12,571 nucleotides of DNA from Oscillospiraceae bacterium (GTDB taxonomy: Bacteria > Bacillota > Clostridia > Oscillospirales > Oscillospiraceae): contig JAEDLP010000052.1 in assembly GCA_016295225.1 (NCBI GenBank), positions 1-12,571 of the forward strand, read 5' to 3'. The position numbers and the translations under genes are program-made. Below the pieces are notes generated by a model. The model was not told the origin of the DNA and made no database searches. It saw only the letters and a list, made by a program, of their open reading frames with translations. Each line of letters begins with the position of its first letter. Position 1 is the first letter of the stretch. Shown piece after piece: positions 1 through 6,192 of the stretch.

Positions 1-1170
1 GGACTCCTTCACCCTGGGATTCTTCCGGGCAAAAATGTCGGTGACCAGGATGGAAGCCATACCCAGGGCCAGGCCGGAGCCGCCGCCCACCACGGTGATG
101 AACAGGGTGCCCAGGACGATGCCGCCCAGGAGCTTGGGCATGAAGTTCACCACAAACACCGGGAAGACCTGGGAGGTGGACTCGATCTGAATGAGCCCCT
201 CTGGGATGGACTGACCCATGGTATGAAGGGCCAAAACCTCGTCGGCGGTGATGCAGTGGCCGCGCATGTACAGGCCGATCAGGATGCAGGCGATGCCGAT
301 GGGGGGAATCAGGAAGGCGCTGAGAAGGGCGCCCTTCTTGGCCGCCCGGTCGGTCTTGCCGGACCAGATGGCCTGGGCGTAGGTCTGGGTGGACAGAACG
401 CCCAGCAGCAGGGACAGGGCCGAGCCAATGTCCTTGGACACCCCCCGGGCCACAAGGGAGGTGAAGCGGGCGTGAACCGCCCCAGCATCGGTGAGTCCGC
501 TGTAACCGCCCAGGGCCGTCCCCGCCAGCAGAGCCTGGAGGGAATCCATCAGGCCGGAAACGCCCCCCGCCATGACGAAAACCAAAATGCCGCCCAGGAT
601 GGAGGTCACATACAGCAGGATGAGCTTGGCCACGCCCCCCATGCCAGCCCCCCACATGCCGCCAAAGATCACATAAAAGGCCATGAGGGCAATGGATACC
701 ACAGCCGCCGTCAGACGGTTGATGGGGAAAATGGTGATGAGCAGCGCCGTGGCGGACAGGACCTGGGCTACCACGCTGATAAAAATGCCGATGGAGCAGA
801 AAATGCTGCCCAGGGACTCCGCCTTAGGGCCGTACTCCTTGGAGACGATCTGCAGCAGGGTGGAACATCCGCTGTGCCGGAAGGGGGCTGCATAGCCAAT
901 GGCCAGGATCAGGCATCCGATGCCTGAGCCCAGGGTAAACCACCAAGCGGACATGCCGTAGGAAAAGGCCAGCTGGGCAGTGCCGATGGTGGCCTGGCCG
1001 CTGACCAGCGTACCCATAATGGCTCCGCAGACGATCCAGGCCCCCGCCCGGCTGCCGCCGCTGGAAAAGTCCGCAGCAGACCGAACCTTCCGCCCGGACC
1101 GAATGCCGATTCCGATGATCAGGGCAATGGTGGCCAGAAGACCCACCACATGCAGGGGACTCGAATGCAT
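1..1170 (-). CDS. Sodium:solute symporter (SSS family), 3' end missing
   Basis: Membrane transporter that should couple Na+ entry to uptake of a small solute (amino acid, sugar acid or vitamin; substrate not readable from sequence). The first 390 residues are visible; the frame runs off the window at base 1, and the family usually has 450-550 residues, so perhaps 60-150 are missing. Hydrophobic segments recur along the whole length. The stretch with FYVIFGGMWGAG and the later TQTYAQAIWSGKTDRAAKKG (starting at residue 261) are typical of SSS proteins. The ATG at 1168-1170 is preceded by AGAGGAAG 8 nt upstream on the minus strand. The gene follows its own promoter and an attenuator-like leader (1171-1332), so it is probably transcribed alone from that promoter. 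Family call is firm; no subfamily such as putP or panF can be assigned. Confidence 0.85.
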   Translation of the reverse strand, partial: MHSSPLHVVGLLATIALIIGIGIRSGRKVRSAADFSSGGSRAGAWIVCGAIMGTLVSGQATIGTAQLAFSYGMSAWWFTLGSGIGCLILAIGYAAPFRHSGCSTLLQIVSKEYGPKAESLGSIFCSIGIFISVVAQVLSATALLITIFPINRLTAAVVSIALMAFYVIFGGMWGAGMGGVAKLILLYVTSILGGILVFVMAGGVSGLMDSLQALLAGTALGGYSGLTDAGAVHARFTSLVARGVSKDIGSALSLLLGVLSTQTYAQAIWSGKTDRAAKKGALLSAFLIPPIGIACILIGLYMRGHCITADEVLALHTMGQSIPEGLIQIESTSQVFPVFVVNFMPKLLGGIVLGTLFITVVGGGSGLALGMASILVTDIFARKNPRVKES

Positions 1171-1332
1171 GATACTCGCTTCCTCTCTCTTTCTTTAAAC
1201 GCAAAAAAACCGGCAATGAGAGCGCAACAAATCAAACGCTCCATCAGCCGGCTTTCAAACAGATCACGAGGACGGGGGGAACCCGCTCTCCTCCATTCAA
1301 AACAGCAAATCGTTTACAAGCTAGTGTTTTTC
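1171..1332 (-). promoter_or_regulatory. Attenuation leader RNA of the symporter gene, class unknown
   Basis: The ~160-nt untranslated leader between the predicted transcription start (near 1332) and the ATG contains three competing structures. The terminator occupies 1203-1251. A distant segment at 1284-1290 (GAGAGCG in the RNA) is perfectly complementary over 7 nt to the 3' arm of the terminator (1218-1224) and would act as antiterminator. A separate hairpin (GAGGA/TCCTC plus CGGG/CCCG, within 1268-1293) hides that same segment. This is the logic of a riboswitch or protein-responsive attenuator. I looked for and did not find the conserved cores of T-box, glycine, guanidine-I, fluoride, ZTP, purine or THF RNAs. 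A ten-codon frame (1264-1296, MEESGFPPSS) lies in the leader but has no ribosome binding site. Confidence 0.55.
1203..1251 (-). terminator. Intrinsic terminator inside the symporter leader (attenuator)
   Basis: On the minus strand GCCGG-type outer arms (1247-1251 with 1210-1214) and inner arms CGCTC/GAGCG (1237-1241 with 1220-1224) form a stem with a five-by-five internal loop and a 12-nt terminal loop, followed directly by seven T residues (1209-1203). It lies about 32 nt upstream of the symporter start codon and downstream of that gene's promoter, so it can only act on the symporter's own transcript: the position of an attenuator, not of an end-of-gene terminator. Confidence 0.75.
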
Positions 1333-1338
1333 AACCAC

Positions 1339-1367
1339 ATGGTATCACCGGAACGTTTTTTTGTCAA
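1339..1367 (-). promoter_or_regulatory. Sigma-A type promoter of the symporter gene
   Basis: Reading the minus strand, a perfect TTGACA (1367-1362) is followed after 17 nt by TACCAT (1344-1339), preceded by TGA, which gives an extended -10. Transcription would start near 1332. The element sits just after the terminator of the upstream hydrolase gene, as expected for an independent transcription unit. Confidence 0.75.
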
Positions 1368-1380
1368 GGAAAACCCCAGG

Positions 1381-1411
1381 AAAATCCCCGGGACAAGCTG
1401 ATGTCCCGGGG
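1381..1411 (-). terminator. Intrinsic terminator of the cell wall hydrolase gene
   Basis: A perfect 10-bp GC-rich stem (CCCCGGGACA at 1386-1395 with TGTCCCGGGG at 1402-1411 on the plus strand) with a 6-nt loop is followed on the minus strand by ATTTT. It begins 27 nt after the hydrolase stop codon. Confidence 0.85.
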
Positions 1412-1437
1412 TATTTTGCATGTCTGTGTACCAGCCG

Positions 1438-2097
1438 TTAGCCGTAGCAGAAATAGCTGGTGCTGGCGAACCAACCGCTGTTGAAATAAACGGACTTCCA
1501 AAGGCCGCTGCCCTGGGTGAAGTTTGCCTGATAGAGAACGTTGCCAGGCATCTCCGTCTTGCCCATCATGGCCTGCATCACGGAGTTCTTGCATGTCTGC
1601 CAGTTGTAGGTGCCGTTAGCGGCGTCCTTGTTCTTGATGGCCTGGGCGGCATCCATGGTGGCATACTTGGTGTTATACTGACCCCGCTGGGTGATAACGC
1701 CGTAGACCGTGTTGGGGAACCGACTGTCCTTCACCCGGTTCAGGGCCACCTGGGCCACATACTGGCGGAGCTGCTCGGTGGTGGAGCCTGCCTCGTGGTA
1801 GACAGTGGTGGTCAGGATACGGATATCATCCCAGGTGTACTGGGACAGATTTTTGTAGGCCTGGATCTCCGCCTGGGCGGCGGACCAGGTTCTCTTGGCC
1901 GCCTGGATATAGGTGCTGCTGTCGGAATAGCCCTGCTTGCGGAGGGCGTTGGCCGTCTGGTGCGCCTGGGCCTGGATGGTCTTCTGTTCCCTGATGGCTG
2001 CCATGCATTCTTCGTAGTTGGTAGCCGCGAAGGCCGTGGGCATCATGCTCACCAGCATCACCATGCAGAGCAGGGCCCCAATCAAATACTTCTTCAT
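1438..2097 (-). CDS. Secreted SleB/CwlJ-type cell wall hydrolase
   Basis: Predicted 219-residue exported peptidoglycan hydrolase. Residues 1-24 are a clear signal peptide (MKKYL, hydrophobic core, TAFA cleavage region). Residues about 26-88 look helical and charged, perhaps a wall- or partner-binding segment. Residues about 89-219 match the Hydrolase_2 (SleB/CwlJ) fold: VYHEAG at 99-104, with Glu102 as the likely catalytic acid, then VALNRVKDSRFPNTVYGVI at 117-135 and a GNVLYQAN segment near 185-192. The family cleaves cortex or vegetative peptidoglycan as a lytic enzyme; which role applies cannot be told, as no sporulation gene is adjacent. The ATG at 2095-2097 is chosen because GGAGAG (2107-2102) precedes it and the signal peptide begins there. 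The gene has its own promoter, a structured leader and a strong terminator, so it is monocistronic. Confidence 0.85.
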   Translation of the reverse strand: MKKYLIGALLCMVMLVSMMPTAFAATNYEECMAAIREQKTIQAQAHQTANALRKQGYSDSSTYIQAAKRTWSAAQAEIQAYKNLSQYTWDDIRILTTTVYHEAGSTTEQLRQYVAQVALNRVKDSRFPNTVYGVITQRGQYNTKYATMDAAQAIKNKDAANGTYNWQTCKNSVMQAMMGKTEMPGNVLYQANFTQGSGLWKSVYFNSGWFASTSYFCYG

Positions 2098-2238
2098 GTT
2101 ACTCTCCAATCGTTCGTGGAAGGCGCATCCCCTACCGATGCGCAAACGCCCTAAGTCGACGGGTAAGCCTAATTCCTTCCGGTTGCCTTTTCTTACTCTG
2201 CGTCTATCTCTCTCGCAGAAACGGATTAGGCGTTTGCA
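2098..2238 (-). promoter_or_regulatory. Structured 5' leader of the hydrolase gene, candidate riboswitch
   Basis: The transcript should start near 2238, and it begins almost at once with a strand (2237-2229, GCAAACGCC) perfectly complementary to 2150-2142 (GGCGTTTGC). This 9-bp closing stem encloses 78 nt. Inside are a TCTGCG/CGCAGA hairpin and a GCCTAAT/ATTAGGC pairing (2231-2225 with 2173-2167) that partly competes with the closing stem. A perfect 7-bp hairpin (2143-2137 with 2129-2123) shares two bases with it. A short stem (2121-2117 with 2108-2104) covers the Shine-Dalgarno. The outer ends (CGCCTAATCC, and ACCCGTC near the 3' side) recall the c-di-AMP (ydaO/yuaA) riboswitch, which often controls wall hydrolases. 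However, its internal GGGGTGAAT-like core is not seen, so the class is unproven. Confidence 0.55.
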
Positions 2239-2244
2239 ACAGGG

Positions 2245-2273
2245 ATTATACACGAACTCCTTTCCCTTTTCAA
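2245..2273 (-). promoter_or_regulatory. Promoter of the cell wall hydrolase gene
   Basis: On the minus strand TTGAAA (2273-2268), a 17-nt spacer and a perfect TATAAT (2250-2245) predict a start near 2238. A GTG-initiated extension of the hydrolase frame would begin inside this promoter at 2253, so that longer start is not credible. Confidence 0.85.
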
Positions 2274-2307
2274 ATTCCCGAAACAGGCCGAAAAACGGTT
2301 CTCACTT

Positions 2308-2430
2308 TGTAATCTTTGTTACTTCCAAACAAATTTTTGTTTTTAATTGTTACCTATTTTTGTTCGGTGTGTCACTATTTCGTTTCGTTTTGTAACCATT
2401 TCGTTAATTTTTCGATGTAATTTCGTTACC
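2308..2430. repeat. Phased TGTNAC...TTYGTT repeats upstream of the hydrolase promoter
   Basis: In an AT-rich gene-free stretch, plus-strand units TGTTACC (2348), TGTCACT (2370) and TGTAACC (2391) lie 22 and 21 bp apart, each followed by ATTT(C/T)GTT-like sequence; the 2370 and 2391 units match at 13 of 15 positions. ATTTCGTT itself recurs at 2377, 2398 and 2420. The array is flanked by GTAA...TTAC inverted repeats at 2309-2322 and 2417-2429. Two-helical-turn phasing upstream of a -35 box at 2268-2273 suggests several binding sites for one regulator. An OmpR/PhoB-family response regulator such as WalR (consensus TGTWAH-N5-TGTWAH) is a candidate; 2391-2407 fits that pattern with one mismatch. 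Confidence 0.55.
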
Positions 2431-2435
2431 ATTCA

Positions 2436-2472
2436 CAAAAAAACTGGCCAATCTTTTATAGATCGGCCAGTT
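2436..2472 (-). terminator. Intrinsic terminator of the enoyl-CoA hydratase gene
   Basis: A 13-bp stem (2460-2472 with 2442-2454, one G-T pair) and a 5-nt loop are followed on the minus strand by a T run (2443-2437). It lies about 86 nt after the crotonase stop codon. The sequence between (2473-2558) shows no gene. Confidence 0.9.
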
Positions 2473-2558
2473 GAAATACAGAAAAGTCCTTGCGCCCCAA
2501 TGGTTTTCCCCCTTGGGCAAGTTTGCTATGGGCATTTTAACGAAAATCCCCTTCGGGC

Positions 2559-3335
2559 TCAGAAGTCCGTAAAATTGGGCTTACGGCGCTCCAGGAAGGC
2601 CTCCATGCCCTCCTTCTTGTCGTGGGTCGCAAAGAGCAGCCCCAGCAGATCCTGCTCCCGGGCGCAGCCGCTGGGCAGGTCCACGTTCTCACTGGTGTTG
2701 ACGGCGGCTTTGGCCACAGACACGGCGTAGCTGGCCTTGGATGCGATCTTCCTGGCCATGGCTTTGCAGTAATCCATAAGTTCCGCCTGGGGAACCACAT
2801 GGTTGGCAAGGCCCATGCGGTAGGCCTCCTGGGCGTCGATCTGATCGCAGGTAAAGATCATTTCCTTGGCCCGGCCCACGCCGATGATCCGGCTGAGACG
2901 CTGGGTACCGCCGCCGCCGGGGATAATGCCCAGGCCCACTTCCGGCAGGGCGAAGCGGGCGTTTTCCGCCGCCACACGGATGTCGCAGGCCAAGGTGAGT
3001 TCACAGCCGCCTCCCAGGGCGTAGCCGTTCACTGCGGCGATAGTCACCTGACGCATGTTCTCCAGGAGATAGGCGCTGCGGTGGCACAGGCCGCCCAGGT
3101 GACGGCCCTCCATGGCATCCTGATGAACCATCTGGGCAATATCCGCACCGGCGGCAAAAGCCTTCTCCCCCGCGCCGGTGAGAATCACTACCTTCACCTG
3201 GTCGTTGGCCTGGATGGCCTCCAGGTGGGCAATGATCTCCTCATAGACCTGGTTGTTCAGGGCGTTCATGCTCTTGGGCCGGTCAATGGTAACGATAGCG
3301 ATCTCTTCTTCGATCTGCAGCTTCACAAACTCCAT
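2559..3335 (-). CDS. Enoyl-CoA hydratase / crotonase family protein
   Basis: A 258-residue cytoplasmic crotonase-fold enzyme, full length for the family, probably hydrating a short 2-enoyl-CoA to a 3-hydroxyacyl-CoA (or the reverse). The N-terminal strand VTIDRPKSMNAL (15-26) and FAAGAD (60-65) build the CoA site. GGGCE (108-112) and LPE (130-132) place Glu112 and Glu132 where hydratases carry both catalytic glutamates. IIPGGGGTQRL follows at 137-147. Retention of both acids favours a true hydratase (3-hydroxybutyryl-CoA dehydratase in butyrate producers) over isomerase or decarboxylase relatives, but substrate is inferred only. AGGAGG sits 7 nt before the ATG. There is no promoter in the 34-nt gap to the upstream deacetylase gene, so the two are probably cotranscribed although unrelated in function; no other butyrate-pathway gene is near. 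Confidence 0.88.
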   Translation of the reverse strand: MEFVKLQIEEEIAIVTIDRPKSMNALNNQVYEEIIAHLEAIQANDQVKVVILTGAGEKAFAAGADIAQMVHQDAMEGRHLGGLCHRSAYLLENMRQVTIAAVNGYALGGGCELTLACDIRVAAENARFALPEVGLGIIPGGGGTQRLSRIIGVGRAKEMIFTCDQIDAQEAYRMGLANHVVPQAELMDYCKAMARKIASKASYAVSVAKAAVNTSENVDLPSGCAREQDLLGLLFATHDKKEGMEAFLERRKPNFTDF

Positions 3336-3369
3336 AATAGTACCTCCTATCCGTGTTCATGATTTTCTT

Positions 3370-4632
3370 TTAATCCCGGAAAGCCTCGTAGACCTGCCGA
3401 CGGGTATATCCCTGGATCGGGTCGAAGAATTCCATGGGCAGGCTTTTCACCGGTCCGTCAGGGTCCATGGCGTATTTCAGAATCCCTTGCTCGGCGCACC
3501 AGTCCATGGCGCCCCAGTGGGGATGCTGGCTTTTTCCGGTTTCCCGGATCTGCTGGATGCGGCGGTGGACGGCCTCCTTCCTGGGAGCCAAAAGCATGGC
3601 CAGCTCACCCCAGGTCATGGGGGCGTCCAGCCGCAGACAGTTATCCCAATAGGCGATGGCCCGGGTCTTTTGGAGCCAAACCAGCTTGTTGAACCCGGGT
3701 TCCCCGGGTCCCACGTCGGCAAAGGGGCTGCTCTCCACCAGTTGTTGGGCTGTAACCACCCGGTAGCCGTACCGCTGGAGCAGATCCAGCTGCTTGCGCA
3801 GACCAAAGACCACAGGGGTCCGGCGGACCGTGTTATAGCCGTCTCTCTGGCAGATGATCTGTCCGCAGAGAGCATCGGGATTGGCCGCCAGGACTTTGCC
3901 CATGGGCATCACCATAGCGTCGGCCTCCGCCTGGAGACTCTCCAGGGGCTGACTGCTCTCTCCCCGAAAGGACCCGGCCAAGTACAGATATTCCATTTGG
4001 TCAAAGGCGTCCAGACTGGTATATCCCCCGCTGATGCGGTCCATATACCAGGGTGGTCTTCCCATCGTCATGGTATAACCATGCTTCTCCTCCAACAGAC
4101 CATGCAGGCGGGCGAGATCGGCCATCACCTGCTCCAAATTTCCCAGGCAGGCACGCTTGCCATAGGGAAAGGGCAGGCGGCCAAACGGGATGTGCCGGTA
4201 GCTGTGGTTCACTGCCTGATGCCCCTCCGCCAGGATCCGTCCTACGATCTCGGGATTGTTGACCACGCCGCCCCGCTCGTCCTGATTGATGTCGGGATAG
4301 TGATCGAAGCGAAGGCCGTTCCAGCGGGGCCGACCGGCTCTGCCCACGGCGTCGGGGTAGTTCTCCCCGGTATCCCCCACCATGCAGAAGGTGCCCAGAG
4401 CCCCATATTCCCGCAGGGTATCCAGCAGGATATCCGTAAGGGCCCTGCCGCTGAATTTGTCTGGAGAGGCCGGCAGATCCACAGGGCCGTCGTCAAAGGC
4501 AATGGTCACCAGCCGCTGGTCCGTCTTCACCCGGGTGATGCGGCGGGTATAACTCACATAGGGCTTTTTTGCTGACAGAACTCTCTCTCGTACCACCTGT
4601 CCCGGACGGATCTCTTTCCTGTTCCAAGCCAT
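3370..4632 (-). CDS. CE4 polysaccharide deacetylase with SLH-like C-terminus
   Basis: A 420-residue protein whose first two thirds carry the NodB/CE4 metal-dependent deacetylase motifs. These are TIAFDDGP (residues about 43-50, catalytic base and metal Asp 47/48), HSYRH (143-147, metal histidines) and GRPPW (191-195). Such enzymes remove N- or O-acetyl groups from peptidoglycan or other glycans. The catalytic domain has a longer than usual insertion between motifs 1 and 2, rich in N, D and G. Residues about 373-415 (WGAMDWCAEQGIL, then FFDP and TRRQVYEAF) resemble one S-layer homology repeat. Oddly, no signal peptide or membrane anchor is visible. The ATG at 4630-4632 is chosen because GAGGAG lies 7 nt upstream; a TTG start 13 codons earlier has no better support. 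Lies between an unassigned gene and a crotonase gene. Confidence 0.78.
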   Translation of the reverse strand: MAWNRKEIRPGQVVRERVLSAKKPYVSYTRRITRVKTDQRLVTIAFDDGPVDLPASPDKFSGRALTDILLDTLREYGALGTFCMVGDTGENYPDAVGRAGRPRWNGLRFDHYPDINQDERGGVVNNPEIVGRILAEGHQAVNHSYRHIPFGRLPFPYGKRACLGNLEQVMADLARLHGLLEEKHGYTMTMGRPPWYMDRISGGYTSLDAFDQMEYLYLAGSFRGESSQPLESLQAEADAMVMPMGKVLAANPDALCGQIICQRDGYNTVRRTPVVFGLRKQLDLLQRYGYRVVTAQQLVESSPFADVGPGEPGFNKLVWLQKTRAIAYWDNCLRLDAPMTWGELAMLLAPRKEAVHRRIQQIRETGKSQHPHWGAMDWCAEQGILKYAMDPDGPVKSLPMEFFDPIQGYTRRQVYEAFRD

Positions 4633-4669
4633 ACGCGTTCTCCTCTTTTCCCTTCGGTCTGTGTGCGGC

Positions 4670-4699
4670 AAAGGAGGCCCGCTCTGCAGCGGCCTCCTT
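4670..4699 (-). terminator. GC-rich hairpin between the unassigned gene and the deacetylase
   Basis: Perfect 9-bp arms AAGGAGGCC/GGCCTCCTT (4671-4679 with 4691-4699), extendable by GCT/AGC with one bulged base. On the minus strand only TTT follows, so it is at best a weak intrinsic terminator or processing hairpin. It stands 19 nt after the stop of the 427-residue gene. No convincing promoter follows it, so partial read-through into the deacetylase gene is the simplest reading. Confidence 0.45.
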
Positions 4700-4717
4700 G
4701 CAAGTTTGATCTCTTGT

Positions 4718-6001
4718 TTAGTATACCCTCTCCCGGTCGGAGCTTTGCCGCCGGATCACGCCTCGCTCCAGTTTGTCATAGGCTTCCTTCAGAAGGGCCG
4801 AATAGGTGGCGGGCAGATCCTCGGCCCGGCGGCGGCCGCCGTGGAGGGTGATCTCCATGCTGTCCTTTGACAGGAGCAGATCCAACAGTTCCTCAAAAAA
4901 GTCCCCGTCACACAGGTGGACCACGCCGCCGGTGACATGCTCCAACCAGAACAGGTCGGTGATATCCATGCCCCGCTGGTCCTCAAACCGGCTCACCAGA
5001 TACACGCCCCGGTGGAGTCCCCGAATGGGAGGCCGCTGGAACACGGTGAAATACAGTTCCCCCTGCCAGCGGTGGAAGACGTCCCAGGCTCTTTGGGGGG
5101 CGCAGCGGCAGTAGAGCTCCCGCAGGAGTTTCCATCTCCCCTGCCCCCCTAAACGGACCCAGTGAATGGCGCCGCTCTCTGTAAGGGTCATCATGGACCT
5201 GGCCATATTCCGGTTCATCACCGGTCCCCGGGCAGGCTCATAGCAGAAGTCGTCCGACAGGGACTGAAAGACCCCTGACAGCTCTGAAAGGCGTTTGCCG
5301 TCGATGGATGCGGTCAGGCGGTTGAGGATCTCCAAAAAATCCCGGGTGTGCAGGTGGTGGACATCGGTCTCCCCGCCATCGGTGACCACGATGTGATAGA
5401 TGAGTTCCTTCACCGACTGGACCCCGTGGAAATAGGCCGCGATGGTGGCACACTGAGCGGCCTTTTCCCCGTCGCTGCGTCTGCCCAGATACCAGTCGAA
5501 GGCCTCCAGCTCCTGGCCGGGGTTGTCGTCCAACAGTTCCAGAATCCGCCCGATAGCGGTGGTCTCAAAGTCGCTCTCCCCAAAGTAAGAGGTGGCGTTG
5601 TCGCTGATCCGGTTCCACAGAGCGTTGCACAGAGCCTGGCCCCGTTGGCCCAGCTCCAGCAAACCGTCCATGTTAAGCAGGCGAACCCGTACCTCGCCGT
5701 CAAGCCCCTGGTCCCGCTCGATATAGTAGAGATCGCCCCGTTCCGGGGGACCATAGAAATCAGCATACCATTTAAATAATAAGTAAAAGCAGTTTTCCTG
5801 TCGTCCGGCCGCCACCCAAGCCATCGTCGTCCATGCTTCGCGAACGGGTGTCCCATGGCTGGCATAGTTGGCGAACATCCGCGCGATTTTCGTATCCGAC
5901 AGGATATCGTGATACATCCAGCAGATTCTGTGCTGCTCGGTATCTGCCATGAGATCATCAAAGGCATCATGGTCTAAAAAAATAGGGTCGTCAAAGCACA
6001 T
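4718..6001 (-). CDS. Unassigned 427-residue protein
   Basis: I do not recognise this protein. It has no signal peptide, no long hydrophobic segment and no motif I can name, so it is probably a soluble cytoplasmic protein. It is acidic and rich in aromatic residues in the first third (HRICWMYHDIL, then CFYLLFKWYADFYG) and basic at the extreme C-terminus. A central region has the HxxHxRDFLEIL pattern (DVHHLHTRDFLEIL), and later GLHRGVYLVSRFED and LHGGRRRAEDL; none is diagnostic. Codon choice and GC content resemble the neighbours, giving no hint of recent transfer. The ATG at 5999-6001 follows GAGGA by about 7 nt. It has its own promoter at 6052-6080 and ends just before a GC-rich hairpin. That it is a real gene rests on length, ribosome binding site and promoter; function is open. 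Confidence 0.75.
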   Translation of the reverse strand: MCFDDPIFLDHDAFDDLMADTEQHRICWMYHDILSDTKIARMFANYASHGTPVREAWTTMAWVAAGRQENCFYLLFKWYADFYGPPERGDLYYIERDQGLDGEVRVRLLNMDGLLELGQRGQALCNALWNRISDNATSYFGESDFETTAIGRILELLDDNPGQELEAFDWYLGRRSDGEKAAQCATIAAYFHGVQSVKELIYHIVVTDGGETDVHHLHTRDFLEILNRLTASIDGKRLSELSGVFQSLSDDFCYEPARGPVMNRNMARSMMTLTESGAIHWVRLGGQGRWKLLRELYCRCAPQRAWDVFHRWQGELYFTVFQRPPIRGLHRGVYLVSRFEDQRGMDITDLFWLEHVTGGVVHLCDGDFFEELLDLLLSKDSMEITLHGGRRRAEDLPATYSALLKEAYDKLERGVIRRQSSDRERVY

Positions 6002-6051
6002 ACACAGTCCTCATCTTGACGTCGTTGTTTCAGGGGCAACTTTCTTTTTTC

Positions 6052-6080
6052 ATTATAGCAGTTAGCACCCATATCTTCAA
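6052..6080 (-). promoter_or_regulatory. Extended -10 promoter of the unassigned gene
   Basis: On the minus strand TTGAAG (6080-6075), 17 nt, then TATAAT (6057-6052) preceded by TGC, an extended -10. The start would be near 6045, giving a short leader of about 44 nt. An imperfect inverted repeat (ATCTT...AAGAT around a CAATTG centre, 6073-6090) overlaps the -35 and could be an operator. Confidence 0.75.
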
Positions 6081-6150
6081 TTGGAAAGATGGGATTCTGA
6101 CAAAAAAGTCCGTCTTTTCCCCGGGTTTTCCGTCGAATTGAGGCATATGG

Positions 6151-6187
6151 CAAAAACGAAAAGGACCGCTTCTCCAGGAAGCGGTCC
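6151..6187 (-). terminator. Intrinsic terminator at the end of the prfA-ftsK operon
   Basis: A perfect 10-bp stem (GGACCGCTTC at 6163-6172 with GAAGCGGTCC at 6178-6187) and a 5-nt loop, followed on the minus strand by TTTTCGTTTTT. It begins 5 nt after the ftsK stop codon. Confidence 0.92.
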
Positions 6188-6192
6188 CTTGC

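Noticed and set aside
223..927. A 234-codon open frame on the plus strand
   Set aside because: It lies opposite the symporter, whose minus-strand product shows clear SSS motifs; the plus product is compositionally odd (Gly/Gln/Asp/His-rich).
1236..1252. CTGATGG in the symporter leader as a hammerhead ribozyme or fluoride aptamer core
   Set aside because: No GAAA partner or three-stem arrangement for a hammerhead, and the fluoride riboswitch's 5' stem and its CTCCTAC-type 3' end are missing; the bases are part of the terminator stem.
1264..1296. Leader peptide MEESGFPPSS as a proline-sensing attenuator
   Set aside because: No Shine-Dalgarno precedes the ATG and only two Pro codons are present; possible but not supported.
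2098..2253. A 52-residue N-terminal extension of the cell wall hydrolase from a GTG at 2253
   Set aside because: That GTG overlaps the -10 region of the promoter, the extension would precede a perfect signal peptide, and the ATG at 2097 has its own ribosome binding site.
2473..2558. A small gene between the crotonase stop and its terminator
   Set aside because: No start codon with a ribosome binding site and a meaningful frame on either strand; it appears to be 3' untranslated sequence.
3253..4575. A 440-codon open frame on the plus strand opposite the deacetylase
   Set aside because: The minus strand encodes all three CE4 motifs; the plus frame is an antisense shadow.
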